A stretch of 64,000 nt of DNA from Toxorhynchites rutilus septentrionalis (lineage: Eukaryota > Arthropoda > Insecta > Diptera > Culicidae): positions 279,841,803-279,905,802 of the forward strand of contig NC_073745.1 of the NCBI RefSeq assembly GCF_029784135.1, given 5' to 3'. The translations under genes and the position numbers were made by a program. The notes under the pieces were generated by a model. It was not told the origin of the DNA and ran no database searches. It saw only the letters and a program-made list of their open reading frames with translations. The stretch's first letter is position 1. Each line of letters begins with the position of its first letter. Shown here piece after piece: positions 23,789 to 36,116 of the stretch.

Positions 23789-26700
23789 ATATTGACTATG
23801 AATACAAAAGGGTTTTACTGAATAATATTATACTCTGGGACGTATTCACTAACTTTGCAGCTACTCGTACATATATTTTATACAAGTTAGTGTTGCTCCT
23901 CAAACTTAATCTCGTTATTATTTCTTTAATACGTAAAATATTCTGGTTTCATTAAATTATCTAGCACTGTTTAGAAAGTGTAGTGAAAATTATTCGGGTT
24001 TCGCTTTAGTTTTCTACCAGGAAAACTTCGACAGGAATCCCAGTATATTTTTTCTAGTAATTTTCATTCTGATAAAGTAAAAAGTACAAAAATCAGGATT
24101 ATTTCTGAAAAATCAGGCAAAGAATCTGGAGAATACGGCACCAATTTGTCGCTCAATTCTCTCGGTTCTTCCATCCAACCGCGAGATTCGTATTTTTCCA
24201 TTATTTGAAATGTGAAACTTATTTGGCACAATCTTGTATTATTCGAATATCAACAAATGTAATAATGTCAGCGTACGAGATGATGTATCGTTGCATGTAT
24301 CCAAGAACAAAGAGCAATTTTTGAGCTTTAAAACATTACGAACATCGCTTATAAAACAAGCTAGGCCAGTCTTGAGAATAGTAAAAGGCGTTTAAAGAGA
24401 TATCTGCTTACTTCTCCAAAGACACCTCAAATGGTTCTTTTATTGTTTATTATATTTGTGATATTTTTGATCCTGTTTCCGGAGAATTTGATTGAACGAT
24501 GACGACGAAACCTCATCCGATCTTGGATGTTTCTCTTGGATGCGTTTGTGAAGCAATTGATGCGTTTAGCATTGTAACTGTCATGAACATTTCCACTCTT
24601 AAAAGTTCCTTAAAACAATACAAGTTTTTCAGTGATGTTTTAGTGATTGAGCTTACAAATTTATCACAGTCAGGCCGTTCCCAAATTTAAGGTTCCTCGA
24701 TTCACAAATTAAGTACTGTTTTTTGCTCCACTCCACCGATTCGCGAATGTTTTGGATTGCAGAAAGCTAAAATTCTTGGAAAACTTTTCCCCTCGAATCC
24801 GCGGTACACGATTTGGCGAAGGCGAAGGTCAAACACAATGGGAGGCCTGGTCACACACATACAGAGCAGCTGGGAAATGAAATTGTTGATCTTGTGCTTT
24901 CTTGCTGCTTATCTTCGGGCACTTTTGACGGACAAGGATGCGGAGATTCGACTTCCGTTTCGATTTTCCGGCATGGAGCTAAATATTGATATTCTATCTC
25001 AACCTTTTTTCCGCTCGTTCCGCTCTCGGGGCCCAAAACGGGAAGGGATATGTGCTGCGCTCTTGTTTGGCCGAAGGCCTCTCCATGAATAAATGATTTC
25101 CTCATTTCCTTCGGGCTCAAGAGGCGAAAAACGTACAACGATGTCTAGGGAGCGAGAGGGTAGCCACGGGACGGGACGGGGCGGTAAAAGCAGGAAGGAA
25201 GATGTAACTTTTTGTACGTAGGTCATCCGATGAAAACTCTCAACCGGATGCTGACAGTGAAATGGAAAATTTAATGAAGTTCCCCCATATCAGTGTACAT
25301 CCCGGAAGGAGCCCCCTTCCGGGACATTCATAGATAGCCCACCGCCGTATGTATAGTGTTTGCTCGTGTGCGGAGATTCGCAGGCACAGCGCCTAGCCCC
25401 GCAGGAAAGAACGAAAAAACTTGTTTAATTATGTGTTTATGTAAATTGCTTATACGCCACTGGAGAGGTGTCCTTTCGCTCAGCGCTCCTTTTTCGATTT
25501 TCCGGTTTTCTATTGCCACCACAGACGCGCATCACAGTCTATCTCCGACGGATAGCACAGCACATGTGTGGTAGGCTCTTCAAATATTTACATTAACAGC
25601 TAAGCAAAAATCCTTTCACAAACCGCCGGTGATGTGAGCTTGCATCAATATTGGTCCGAGTGAAGGGATTTTCTCCGGTTTCACAGGTAAGGATAAGCAC
25701 ATGTCGGCTTCGTGAATGGGTTTGCACGCTTCCAAAGGTTGGGTTGAGTTACTCTTCTGAGGGTGCAAAAATGCAATCATAATTCCGCACATTCACAAAC
25801 GGATGGGTTGGCGGCTGTGGCATCTGCTCGGCGCAATCTCGTGCTGCCACCTTGCGTTTGAGCCGTGCCGTACCGACTGAAAGGATGCGGCAAAAACCCT
25901 CAACAATGTTATTCAATAATTAACCCTTATATTGTGGAAGACTCTTTATTCTCCTTCACTCTCTCCTCTATTGATCCATCATCGAAAGTGCGCCGTTCGT
26001 CAATGATCCTTGTCATTCATGGGTTCTTTCTGTCGACACAGATAACAAGCGTTTCACACACAACAATGGGGAAGGATTAAAGCTAAGCTTGTACTGTTCT
26101 TCTCCATTGACACAACGCAGTCCTCGACTCTCGCCGCACCGCAGGAGGGGTGAAAGGAAGCCACGTAAGAGACAGCGAGAGAAAGAGAACGGATCAATGC
26201 ACTAATCAGACACGTGTTATTGAGTCATCATCGGGTTCGGTTCGGGGTCAGAGGATCAACAATTGGACTGTTTATCCTTTCTCCGGTTACATTTTCTTTT
26301 TGGGATTTGGTGTTACCGAAAATAAAGGGGTCCTTGATGCAACAGAGTTCTGCAACTGTTTGGCAAGCTTTTGGCCATCTGCTGGCGATTGACTGACGAT
26401 GAATGGGCAGATTTTTTTTCCATTCGATCCGACATGTGCGGGGGTGATCGGATTTGAACGCACCAAGGACATATTTGAATAATATTGAATGGCACGTTGC
26501 ATTACACAAACGAACCGATGACGCAGCTGCTGCCCAGAAAGGGTTCTTTAATTTGCGTACCGCAGATGAGGGTTTGGATTGCGTTTTAATTTTTATCATC
26601 TGCTTCTGGCGTTGAATAAACACATTCCATCTCTGGTTGACACAGCAAATCGAATCGTCGCTTTCATTGTTGCGCCGTGCCAACGGAAATGGACATCCTC

Positions 26701-28859
26701 CTTTTCACGCTTGTCTTAATCACAATCCAAGTCAGGATCATCAAAACGCGGCGTCTCAACTGGTTTTCATCGGCGCAATGACAGACGAATCAATTATGGC
26801 TGTCCCTTCTGCTTTTTCTTCTTCTCGCTCGTCCGAAATTCCTCTTTTCGCTGCGCATTTTTCTTCCAAATCATCATTAAAACTGACCATCAACTGCCAA
26901 CGATCCTGTGCTGTTTGGTGTCAGAGGCGCAGGAATCTCCGCGCTCCTTCTGGCAGCCGCCGATGCAAATCAAGCGAAAAGCAATAAATTACAGTGACAT
27001 CTCTTCCTGTTTGGCCGGAGGGAAATCGGAGATAATACCCGCGCCGATCTATCCCTGAGGTTTCCTCTTTCTAATACTTTTCTTGTTTCCGTGCTCCCGA
27101 AAGCCGCTCGTTGAACGACAACAAGAAACCCTTGCGGAGCGGAGGGATTCGCTGCTAAATAAATAAATCACAGCGCCGCGCCGCGTACCAGCGAGAAGCA
27201 GTGGTCATCTCGTTTGGAGATTTTCGTGGGAAATGAAAATAGATAAATTTATTGACCCTTTTGGGATGTGCGGATGCGGATGCGAATGCGCGCGCTCGTT
27301 TTCTTGGCTAGACCGACCGTTACGGAACGAGCGCGCCGCGGCACTCGACATTCGCTGCTGTTTTTGTTGGGCTGCTCAACCGAAACTCTTATTGTTCAGC
27401 TAGGATTTTAGCTTACTTTTTTCGTTGTTGAAGATCAGTGGATTGCAAACTAGCGTGTGTGTGTCACCGATGAAAAAAGGATTCCGGAAGGGATGGGATT
27501 TTGGGGTTTTTGTTCGGTGTCGTACCGAATGATGCTGGCAAGAAACCAGTCCATCAAATCGGAGCGATTAGATACGCTCTTCAAATCGTTTTTCTGGTGG
27601 CATCTTGTGACCCCGGTCAGGGCTGCGATGATGCGTTGTCAATGCCGACAGGGAGAGCAGCAAATGAAGGTTCATTATTTTTATTCTCTGTTTATTCGAT
27701 GGTTTCTTCTGCAGATCACCAAGATCTGTGATGTCAAAGCGTCTTAGGGTATCATGGAAATTAGACTTGCATGATCTGAACGTAGAAGAATGGTATAGAG
27801 TTCGGGAGAAGAGTTTAGAAACTGTCAGACTGATGTTTTTTTTAAGATTATTTCATGGATTTAAATTTATTTGAAGTAACAAAAAAACGTCGGAAATCGG
27901 TTTCTTGGTTCTTCTTGATTGAAAATAAAAAAAATGGTTTAGGAGATTAGGCCAATATTATTTGACAGAAGTGACAAAAATCCCGTCACTGCGGAACCAA
28001 AAATTTGAGAACTTCAAGAACAATAAGACGAGCGAATCCTACCAGTCGTTGTTAGCGGCTCCGCAAAGCTTATGCGATTAAGCCTTACAAATAAATGAAT
28101 TGGAAAAAAACAGTCGTTGTCTTGGATAATGTCCACATTTTAATTTAATTAATCTTGAAGGGTTTTAAAAAATCTCGACGAATTTGAGGAACAAACTGGA
28201 CGAAGTAAGATAGATGTTATCTGAGTAAAATTTGGTGAATTCTCAAAAACACCAGGAAATCCCAAAACATTTCCAATCTTCAAGCAAGTTAATTCACGTT
28301 CAAGAATCTGTAAGATTATTGGATTCAGTATTGACAACATCCATTATTTTTAAGAGTGAGATAAAAAATTGATTATTGTTGAGCAGAATACAGAATGTTT
28401 TGAAACTTCGGATATTATTCAAAGGATTCTAGAAATTGATTCATATTGCAAATCTTAAAATGTTAACGAATTTTGCACACTTTTTCAAAGTCCTCGATCA
28501 TTAAATGAGATATAATGAAATCATAAAAAAACCCCAACCGCAATATACATCTAATTTGAAAAAAAAAAAACATTAAAGGTCTTTAAATGATTTCAATCAA
28601 TGCTCCAGTGCACATTTTGCCATAAAAACATTGTTGATTTAATTTTCAAATTAAAAGTAATAAGTTTTGTCGTTAAATCATCGTTTACGTGGGATGACAT
28701 TAAAAAATTCACTGCCATAAGAATATTTTATCGTGTATTAATCATTGATGCACCCCCCGATTTTGGTACTTTATTCTTCTGAAGCCAACTTCTTGTGGTC
28801 AAGTTAATTGCTTCTGAAGCTGTAGAAAAATTGGCGGACAAAACATTTTAATGCTGTTC
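23789..28859. other. Intronic DNA including a large TE-poor island, no supported gene
   Basis: Bases 23789-24700 are AT-rich. Bases 24700-27760 are the longest GC-richer, TE-poor stretch of the E74 intron, with several long ORFs on both strands (for example 151 codons at 26683-26228 minus, 116 codons at 26637 plus). None has a recognisable domain and splice sites do not single any out. Bases 27760-28859 are AT-rich again. It is a candidate intronic regulatory region. Confidence 0.4.
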
Positions 28860-29340
28860 TGAAATCTTATTGTGGAGGATATCAAACGTAACGAGTCTCA
28901 ACGGAAGACAGCTGAGATGTATGAAGTAAACTGTGGAGCAGTTCAGCATGATATTCTGTGGCAGCAACTGTTTGGGAGTATTGCTGATCGACCGGGAAGG
29001 GGATCAGTACGCAAAAGTGAAACAATGTCAACAAGAAAAAAAGACTTCTCTTCACAAGAAATCATATCAACAAGCCGTTGGAGTTCAGGAAATCCTTGGA
29101 GTTTTGAAGGTCATATATCGAGCTGTTCAATAAGAAACGAAGACTATGAGTTTGGTGAAAGAATGATGATAAACTCCCGGACAGAAATCTCCAACTAATC
29201 ATGAAACATGGCGGGAGGAATATTATGGTTTGGGACTGTTTCGCATGGTGCAGTATGGGGAATTCGGCTGAAAACAACTGAACGATAACCACTCCTTCCA
29301 TTAGGATATCGACCCAAAACAATCTGTTCCGGACTCAGCT
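28860..29340 (+). pseudogene. Tc1-like transposase relic
   Basis: RNESQRKTAEMYEVNCGAV followed by GSIADRPGRGSVRKSE at 28885-29025 is a Tc1 helix-turn-helix and its GRPG AT-hook-like motif. After a deletion, LQLIMKHGGRNIMVWDCF at about 29190-29250 is the block before the second catalytic Asp. The DPKH-like stretch is degraded and the final DLNPIE part is missing. No terminal repeats were found. Confidence 0.7.
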
Positions 29341-30440
29341 TAGATAGCAGGGCTAAACATAAATTAAAATAATCAAAGATCAAATTTGTAGCGCAACGCG
29401 CATTTGAAAAACAAAATAATGCCAGCAGGAGGAAACCACATGTTTCATTTCCTTTTCTTCAATTGTTCTATATAGCTCCCAAGATAAGCGTGCCAGAGAT
29501 GGCGAAGACGAAGAAATAGAGGAAAACACTTATTGCCGGAAATTAGCTAGATGTTTCCCACTTTAACCTTTTTCGTGGGAAGCCCATTTTGATAAGACCC
29601 AAGGCGAAAGCGCTGTATGGGCCACTCGAGAGGTGATAAAAATTGTTTTATTTAGGTCTTGCCCTTTATCGCGCATGGAAGGGGCGCGAAGGGCAGAGAA
29701 GGAATAGGGCAAAGAAAAAAAAGTTTATTCAGGGTCCCACACGGGTGGCATAGTGAACAGAACAGGAAAATATATATAGGCAATCGACTAATGGTTTGGT
29801 CGTAAAATACTCATTAAATTGAACCCCCTTAGCGATAACGAAGGACGGAAACAAGTAGTTTGTGTTTTATGTAGCATTAACCATAAACAAATAAGCAGGC
29901 ATATAACCGATGCGGTATCGGTTATCTGAGTAGGAAAGGGAGATCTTTTCTCTCCCTTTTAATCTTAAATTAGAGTATAAATTCGTGTATAGAATATAGT
30001 CCGGATTCTTACTCAATAAGTTAGTTCAAATCCGTCAGTTCAATTTAGTTAGAAAAACCATGATAGCAAGGAAATAAACAGTTCAATTTCGGAAGCAAAC
30101 CAAGACGTATTTATTTCTCAAAATCAAGTTAACCATCAGGATCAAGTCAGTCGAGTTCAGCCAGCCGAATCCAACACCCACAACGTCAGAACTCCTAACA
30201 GGGAAAGAGTTCGAAAATACTAGTAAAAATAACAGAGAAAATCTCAATACTTTACTCGGACGGACCATTCCGGAGCCGTTGGATTCTGAAGGGTTAGTGG
30301 TTGCCCTAGTCGGGATTTGCTGGAGTCTAGGGGCTTAGCCCATTGGAGAGCCCTTATCACAATATTTCGAAAAGCAACAAAAAATCAGGGAAATGAGTTC
30401 CTAGGGAAAAAAGGGAAAAAAGGGAAAAGGAGAAAAAAGG
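29341..30440. other. Possible LTR-like remnant, low confidence
   Basis: This GA- and purine-rich stretch differs in composition from its neighbours. It includes a polyA-signal-like and leader-like segment (29950-30120) and TTGGATTCTGAAGGG near 30279, which could pass for a primer-binding site. It may be a decayed long terminal repeat and leader of a retrotransposon. No matching second LTR, gag or pol frames are visible, so the call is tentative. Confidence 0.25.
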
Positions 30441-30751
30441 AAAAAAGGAAAAGGAAAAGGAAAAGGAAAAGGAAAAGGAAAAGGAAAAGGAAAAGGAAAA
30501 GGAAAAGGAAAAGGAAAAGGAAAAGGAAAAGGAAAAGGAAAAGGAAAAGGAAAAGGAAAAGGAAAAGGAAAAGGAAAAGGAAAAGGAAAAGGAAAAGGAA
30601 AAGGAAAAGGAAAAGGAAAAGGAAAAGGAAAAGGAAAAGGAAAAGGAAAAGGAAAAGGAAAAGGAAAAGGAAAAGGAAAAGGAAAAGGAAAAGGAAAAGG
30701 AAAAGGAAAAGGGAAAAGGAAAAGGAAAAGGAAAAGGAAAAGGAAAAGGAA
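30441..30751. repeat. (AAAAGG)n hexanucleotide array, about 50 units
   Basis: The AAAAGG unit is nearly perfect across about 300 bp, preceded by less regular units from about 30410. One extra G near 30711 shifts the phase. It creates a Lys-Arg ORF on the plus strand and a Phe-Ser/Phe-Pro ORF on the minus strand, both artefacts. In E74 pre-mRNA (minus) it would read as a long CCUUUU pyrimidine tract about 1.35 kb after the exon A donor. Confidence 0.95.
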
Positions 30752-32098
30752 ACAGCCTATATTGAAGTTTTGACTTTAAGCTTATATTGATGTTCTGACT
30801 TATTTTCAGTTTTGGGTGAAAAAAGATCATTGCCAAATCAGTGGCGAAAGAATATTCATTCAATAAAATTTAACGCGTTTTCGCGAGATACTGATACTGT
30901 TACCAACACTGACCGGCCCAAAAAAAAACTCCAAGTCCCAAAAAAAACCTCCGGCTTCCGTGTTAAATTCTCGAACCCTAACTTGTCGGGCAAAGCAGTT
31001 TATCGAGACAACGGGAGAACGGGGAACGCATCAGGACTTGTTTCACAACAACGAGGAGATGTAACGCTCCATCAAACCCTTTTATTTTTATTTCCTCATA
31101 TAAAAATAAATAATTTCAATAACCGCACACGGCCGGTCTTCCTGCTCCTTCTCGTCAGTCTTCAGATTGACACGCTCTCTCTATCGTGTCTATTTAAAGC
31201 AATTTCCAGTTCCTGTTTTCCCCTTCCTTCGTCCTTGTTTCGGGCGAGTTTTCATCATTGTTTCGTGCCTCTGACCGCTCATTATCTTGTTCCGCGAGAT
31301 TCGAAAGGACGCGCAGGCAGCGTCGGTAGCAGTTGAAATCATTACGTAAGGAAACAGATGAGACGGGGGAAAAAGAAAAGGAAACGGTATCATCCTTTTG
31401 TCCACTTCGGTGCCAGAAAAAGGAAACATCGCTTTTTTTACGCGCTTCCTAATATTTTCACCGCGACGAGATCGAGTTTCTTTCGCTGCTGCTATTGCTG
31501 CTTGCGCGGATTAAACCACATTCGGAGGCCAGAAAAAAGGGATTTATAATTACATCTCCTGGCATGTAATAATTCCGCATAATAAACAGCCTTCGGGCAG
31601 ATGAAGAAGTGGGGAAAAAGTGAGTGTCGTCCGCGCGTCGTTTCATAATCAAGCACGGCAAGATCGAGCGTCGCGGAAGGAGGGAAGAAAGTTTTAAAGC
31701 TTGTTTTTATTTTTATTGCCCTGAACCATACATACGGCTTCTGTTTGGCGTCTTGTTGGTCCCGCTAAGTTTCGTGTGGAGACGATGCGTAAAACTTGAC
31801 GCGGACAAACGAGTGGTCCTCTCGGATTAGGGGTTTTCGTTCTTTTCAGCTGTTGAAATTAGGGAGGCGAATTGCGATTCGAATTTGACGGGTCCTTTCG
31901 AAGTGATACTGATTCATATCCTTCCAATTTGTTACAAATTAATAAAGTGAAGCGAGTACGATGAGAAATCAAAAAGAGGCTCCGCTGAAAAACGGCGCAC
32001 TGACGCGGAAACTTAAGAGTGATCGGATGGATGCGTGTGCTGAGAGATATCTGAGGGATGTCGGATGAACTGTGGACACTTTTTTGGTTTACACTAAC
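30752..32098. other. TE-poor intronic flank of exon A
   Basis: It is moderately GC-rich and free of recognised transposons. The 174-codon plus ORF (30812) and others have no domain. Its position next to the donor makes it a plausible conserved intronic flank. Confidence 0.4.
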
Positions 32099-32365
32099 CT
32101 GTGCTGGATGTGCTGTAGCCCCGGCTGTGGTAGGGCGCCTGAGGTATGTGTGTTCCGCTGAGCAGTCCATGGAGGAGCGGCCTATGCTGTTGGGAGGTTT
32201 GGCCGAGACTGCTGGCGAGTAGGCTGCTGGACGATTGCTGGTGATGACTGCTGCTGCTGCTGCTGTTGTGGTGATGGTGGTGGTGGTGATGGTGGGACTG
32301 TGACGACGATCGCTGCTGGGGCGGAGGACTCGGCGTCTGTGGCGGCAGTGGTATCTCGGTATCCA
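32099..32365 (-). CDS. E74: E74 (Eip74EF-like) common exon A
   Basis: This internal exon encodes 88 codons plus split codons of the E74 transcription factor, upstream of exon B. It starts DTEIP after the acceptor TTTTGTTACAG at 32366. It runs through Pro-, Ser-, His9- and Gln-rich tracts, then HRPLLHGLLSGTHIP and a Tyr/Ser-rich end, STSST-G. The Drosophila protein has DTEIP, then Gln-rich sequence, HRPLLHNLLSGG, and a Thr-rich end before SFPPSPADSG, so order and content agree. The donor is CAG|GTTAGT at 32098. Phase 1 on both sides fits exon B exactly. In the fly, DTEIP lies near where the A and B isoforms become identical, so this is probably the first shared exon. The His run (CAC/CAT) is absent from the fly protein. 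Confidence 0.9.
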
Positions 32366-34514
32366 CTGTAACAAAAAGGAGAACGAAACGGAAGGAAACT
32401 CGTATCAGTAATGCTGTCGGTCTAGACATCGGTCAATTCGGTTTTATAGTCTCCTATTACTCTACGGTGCGACCATGGGGTAAGTGACACACCCCCTTGA
32501 TTTATATATCGCAGTGGAAAAGTGGTGACCGAATCCTTTTTCCTTACTCCTCCCCCACCAACCCACAATTGCGGTAATCATCGAATTTTATCACCGCCTC
32601 ACTGCATCCGTCATATTACTGCGACACAGGAGTCTCCGCGGGCAGACAGCCTGGCTGCCGGGAGATACCCTTTCGCCCGCTTGTTCCGTTTGCAATCGCA
32701 TTACTGTATACTTGGTGCGATAGGAGCTAACAAGTTCGTGACTTTGGTAGAGCTTTTGTTCACTGGGGGCACGCGATTGGTGCTACTTTGGGTCGCGTAT
32801 AAATATAAAGCGAAAATGAAATGCTCCTTTTTTCGTTCTGCTTTTGTGTCGTCCAAACGTGGAACAGATTTGGGATGGTAGAAAAGTGGTTTGCAATTAG
32901 TGTGTGATAATTAGGGATCGTTGGCACGCGCTGGTAGGGAAATTAAGCGTGAAGCTTAGTGATTTATGTGACTGGAAACCAATTAATAGGGGGCTATTTT
33001 TGCACTGTTGTTTCCGCTGGCGTCACTGCCCCTGTCACAGCCATGCTGCCAAATCACGCATAACGATTTTAATTACCATTTAAATTTCGTCACATTTTGT
33101 CGTCGTTTGCCGTCTAATCGCAAGGACCTTTCCGAGAGCGAGGGGGGCCATGCTGATGTTGTTCATGAATATGGAAATGTGATTCGCGCGACATCGGAGT
33201 CAACCCAGCCAAACCAGCCGCCGCCGTCGTAGACGACGGTTTCATGGAGCACATGGGAGTCGGGACACAATGGCACAGCATACATAATAAACTCGAGCAA
33301 AGCAAAAAAAAAAAGGCCAATGGCGGCGGGTCACTGGCCGAAATGGGGCGGGTCTGTAACTTCAAAGGTTTGGCAAGGCAGGTGAACTACTGCTTCTGCT
33401 TCTTGCGAAAAAAAAACTACGAGACGGCGAACAACAACACTACCGTGAGCCCATTTCGTGATTGAGGATATCTGACACGTGAGTAGACTGTACAAGCGAT
33501 ATCGGAAAATCGATTGCTCTTCTTGGAACTAGGAGGAGCGGCAAAAGTTGTCTCGTGAATTGTATCTAATTGCTTCCGAAACGCTGGCAGCCGGAAGGTG
33601 GCGAAAACTGTGCGTTTCCCGGAAAAATCTTCTTCGGAATATTTCGTCTAGCGGTTTCCAGCCGGGAGATGGGAAAGTTGGGCGTCGATTTATGATACGG
33701 TGTTAGGTCCGGATGACAGTATATTGGCATAAACATTTTTGAGAATAGGTATTTCCGTTCGCGAAACAAGTTGCTTCGGACACTATGTGGGAACTTTTTA
33801 TACATTGCATATAGCAACGACAATGGGAGAAAATCAGTGCTTGATTTTGATGAGACTTTTAGACTTTCAGAGTCAGAACTTGTTCTAGAAGTGATTCCAT
33901 TTTCCCACCACGAAAGCTTATTACCTATTGCAGGGATTCTCAAAGTGGTCGATATCAGTTTCCCAGGGATCGACAAGATATTGTATAAATTGTGTTACGT
34001 GAATCAACTCGTTATAAAAATGACTAATATTTTAGTGGAAAGTATTATATTTGGAACTTGTATTAATAACTATTATTTACATTTGATATTTCCTGAATTT
34101 TAGGTTTATATATTGATGAGAAAATGATATCAAGTTTACTCACTTGATCAACCCTAAAATTTTTGGGGGTCGATGGCATCACTTCATTTTGGAAAAACGG
34201 TCTCTTGTCCAAAATAGTTTGAGAGCTCTGCCCTATTGGATGTATATTTTCATCGTTAGATTAGCACCGGAGTATTCTTTGACATCGATATAGCAAAGCT
34301 TGTTTGCATGAATGAATGTTTGCATGAATGCCTTCGGAAATCGATATGTTTTCGATAAGTTTCATTTAGAAGACCCCTCGATTGTTTATGTTTTGACATT
34401 TTGACAAGTTTAAGGCAAATGGCTCGACCTGATACACATTATCGCACACATTATACACGTTATCGCTTTTTATTCACTTAATAAAAATGGAGAACGCTTT
34501 GAAGCAATTCTTTT
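32366..34514. other. Upstream intronic flank of exon A, no supported gene
   Basis: Bases 32366-33700 form a GC-richer, TE-poor island. Bases 33700-34514 are AT-rich. A short tandem repeat of tttgcatgaatg occurs near 34300. No exon could be supported. Confidence 0.4.
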
Positions 34515-35380
34515 ATGTATCCGAATATTGGTGATGTGCAAAATGACGAATCGCACCGAGCTGTTGCTGGGATGTACAGTATCAGCATGGCAGCGGTTAA
34601 AAAAATTCTTCTGAAACTAGAAACGTTCGGAACCGTGGTGGATCGCCCTGGTAGAGGCAGGAAGCGCAAAACAGATGCGAGAACGGATGCCAAGATCATG
34701 CGCGATTTCGAGGTAGTCCGAAGGTAACTGCCCGAGAGATCAAGTTTTCAGCTATCAGTTTCCAGTCAAATTGATCAACGCAGCCTTGTAGAACAGAGGT
34801 TAAACAATGAAGTTGTCCGGAACCCCTCATTTATCAGTAAGGCAAGCAGAGCCAAACGGCTTAAGTTTGCTAAGAAGCATGCTGATAAACCCTTCTGTTC
34901 TGGAAAATGGTTCTTTGTACGGATGAATCAAAATTCGAGCTGTATGACCGAAAGCGATGAGCTCGTGTGTGGCGCAGATTTGGTGCGGAGCTTGATAATA
35001 AAGGCATCTTGCCGAAAAATTTGGAGGTATCGCTGATCCAGACGGATCTCGAAGAGAAGCTCGTATTTCAGCAGGAAATTGACTCAAATCACACTGTCAA
35101 GAGGACCAAATTTTTCTTCCAGTGTTGCCGGATCACATCGCTGAAGTGGCCTCCACAAAGCGGCGATCTCAACCCCTTCGAGAATGTGTGTCAGGATTGA
35201 TATAACTAGTGTTACCGATAAAAATGACTATTTTGAAGCGCTGGAGAGCATCAGGGAAGAGTAGTAGAATCCGCAGCATCTAAAGAACCTGACGAAGAGC
35301 ATGCCGAAGCGCCCGTAGCAGGTTTTGAAGGTCAGAGTACAGTATATCAATCATTAAAAATATAAATCTTTTTTGGATCC
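34515..35380 (+). pseudogene. Tc1-like transposase relic, nearly full length but frame-broken
   Basis: Pieces in changing frames follow Tc1 order. The helix-turn-helix AVAGMYSISMAAVKKILLK comes first, then DRPGRGRKRKTDART at 34640-34690, and LCTDESKFELYDRKR at about 34917-34955 with the first catalytic Asp. A partly duplicated or deleted middle follows, then WPPQSGDLNPFEN at about 35150-35185, where the usual DLNPIE is DLNPFE. SMPKRP near 35300 is the carboxy end. Multiple stops show it is dead. A CAGTGTA-like end may lie near 35592. Confidence 0.7.
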
Positions 35381-35609
35381 AAAATAAAGTGGTCATGTTT
35401 TCACTGTTTTTTCAACACAAAATGATTATTTTTTCTTTAAGTAAAATTCATTTCAATATTCTATAAGTGAAACTTTATGACAATATAGAAAATAAGAATT
35501 TGAAAAAGACTACAGTGTGTTTACTTCAATTTAAACCAAATAAATAAGAGAAATTCAAAATATTATTCGGTGGGCACTTCATTTCGCCCATCAGTGTAGC
35601 GTTCCACGA

Positions 35610-35611
<2 letters not shown>

Positions 35612-35697
<86 letters not shown>
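35612..35697. repeat. (AT)n microsatellite
   Basis: About 86 bp of uninterrupted AT dinucleotides are followed by a T-run. It lies just beyond the Tc1 relic. Confidence 0.95.
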
Positions 35698-35705
<8 letters not shown>

Positions 35706-35922
35706 TTTTAATCAACACAGCTTAAACCTAAGTAACCATAAACAATAACTTTTTTATAACCTATCATGGCACGAATTCACCATCGACGCCTTAAAACTGC
35801 AGCATATTAGCATTTTTGATGCTCGTAAACTTAATATCAACATTATGTTAGCTTGCTCGACGCATTTTGGAGAAAATAATTGAAACAGATTCTCACACAC
35901 TTTGATGGATGAACGTCAATCG

Positions 35923-35961
35923 GTTGTGGAAACAGCGATTAAAATTTGCTGTTTCCACAAC
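35923..35961. repeat. Perfect 14-bp stem hairpin
   Basis: GTTGTGGAAACAGC at 35923-35936 and its complement GCTGTTTCCACAAC at 35948-35961 enclose an 11-base AT-rich loop. It could be a tiny MITE or a fold-back. No larger precursor-like arms extend beyond it, so a microRNA call is not supported. Confidence 0.6.
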
Positions 35962-36116
35962 AAACTGGCGTTGGTAACATAGCTTAAATAAAACTGCATT
36001 TTTTTCAAAAATCATGCCAATGGCAATGTTTTTCCATCAATTGTACACAATTTGTACAGATCAGACTTTCGTAATGTACGCGTATGCTGATTATACATGC
36101 AACTTTGCTGATTATA

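Larger units (their letters stand above)
15080..32098 (-). other. E74: E74 intron between exons A and B (17.0 kb)
   Basis: It begins with donor GTTAGT at 32098 and ends with CAG at 15080. It holds two TE-poor stretches next to the exons (15.1-16.8 kb and 31-32.1 kb) and a third, long one in the middle (24.7-27.7 kb). TE-rich DNA fills the rest. The pyrimidine tract upstream of the exon B acceptor is strongest 25-50 bases away (CT-rich near 15104-15130) and weak close to the site. Confidence 0.85.

Noticed and set aside
26228..26683. 151-codon minus-strand ORF in the intronic island
   Set aside because: No domain, no splice support and overlapping ORFs in other frames; best seen as chance.
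30317..30863. Long Lys-Arg ORF (plus) and Phe-Ser/Pro ORF (minus)
   Set aside because: Both are translations of the AAAAGG hexanucleotide array; a single extra base shifts the pattern, and there is no non-repetitive coding sequence.
35923..35961. A microRNA precursor
   Set aside because: The stem is only 14 bp, with no extension and no mismatched lower stem; too short for a typical precursor.
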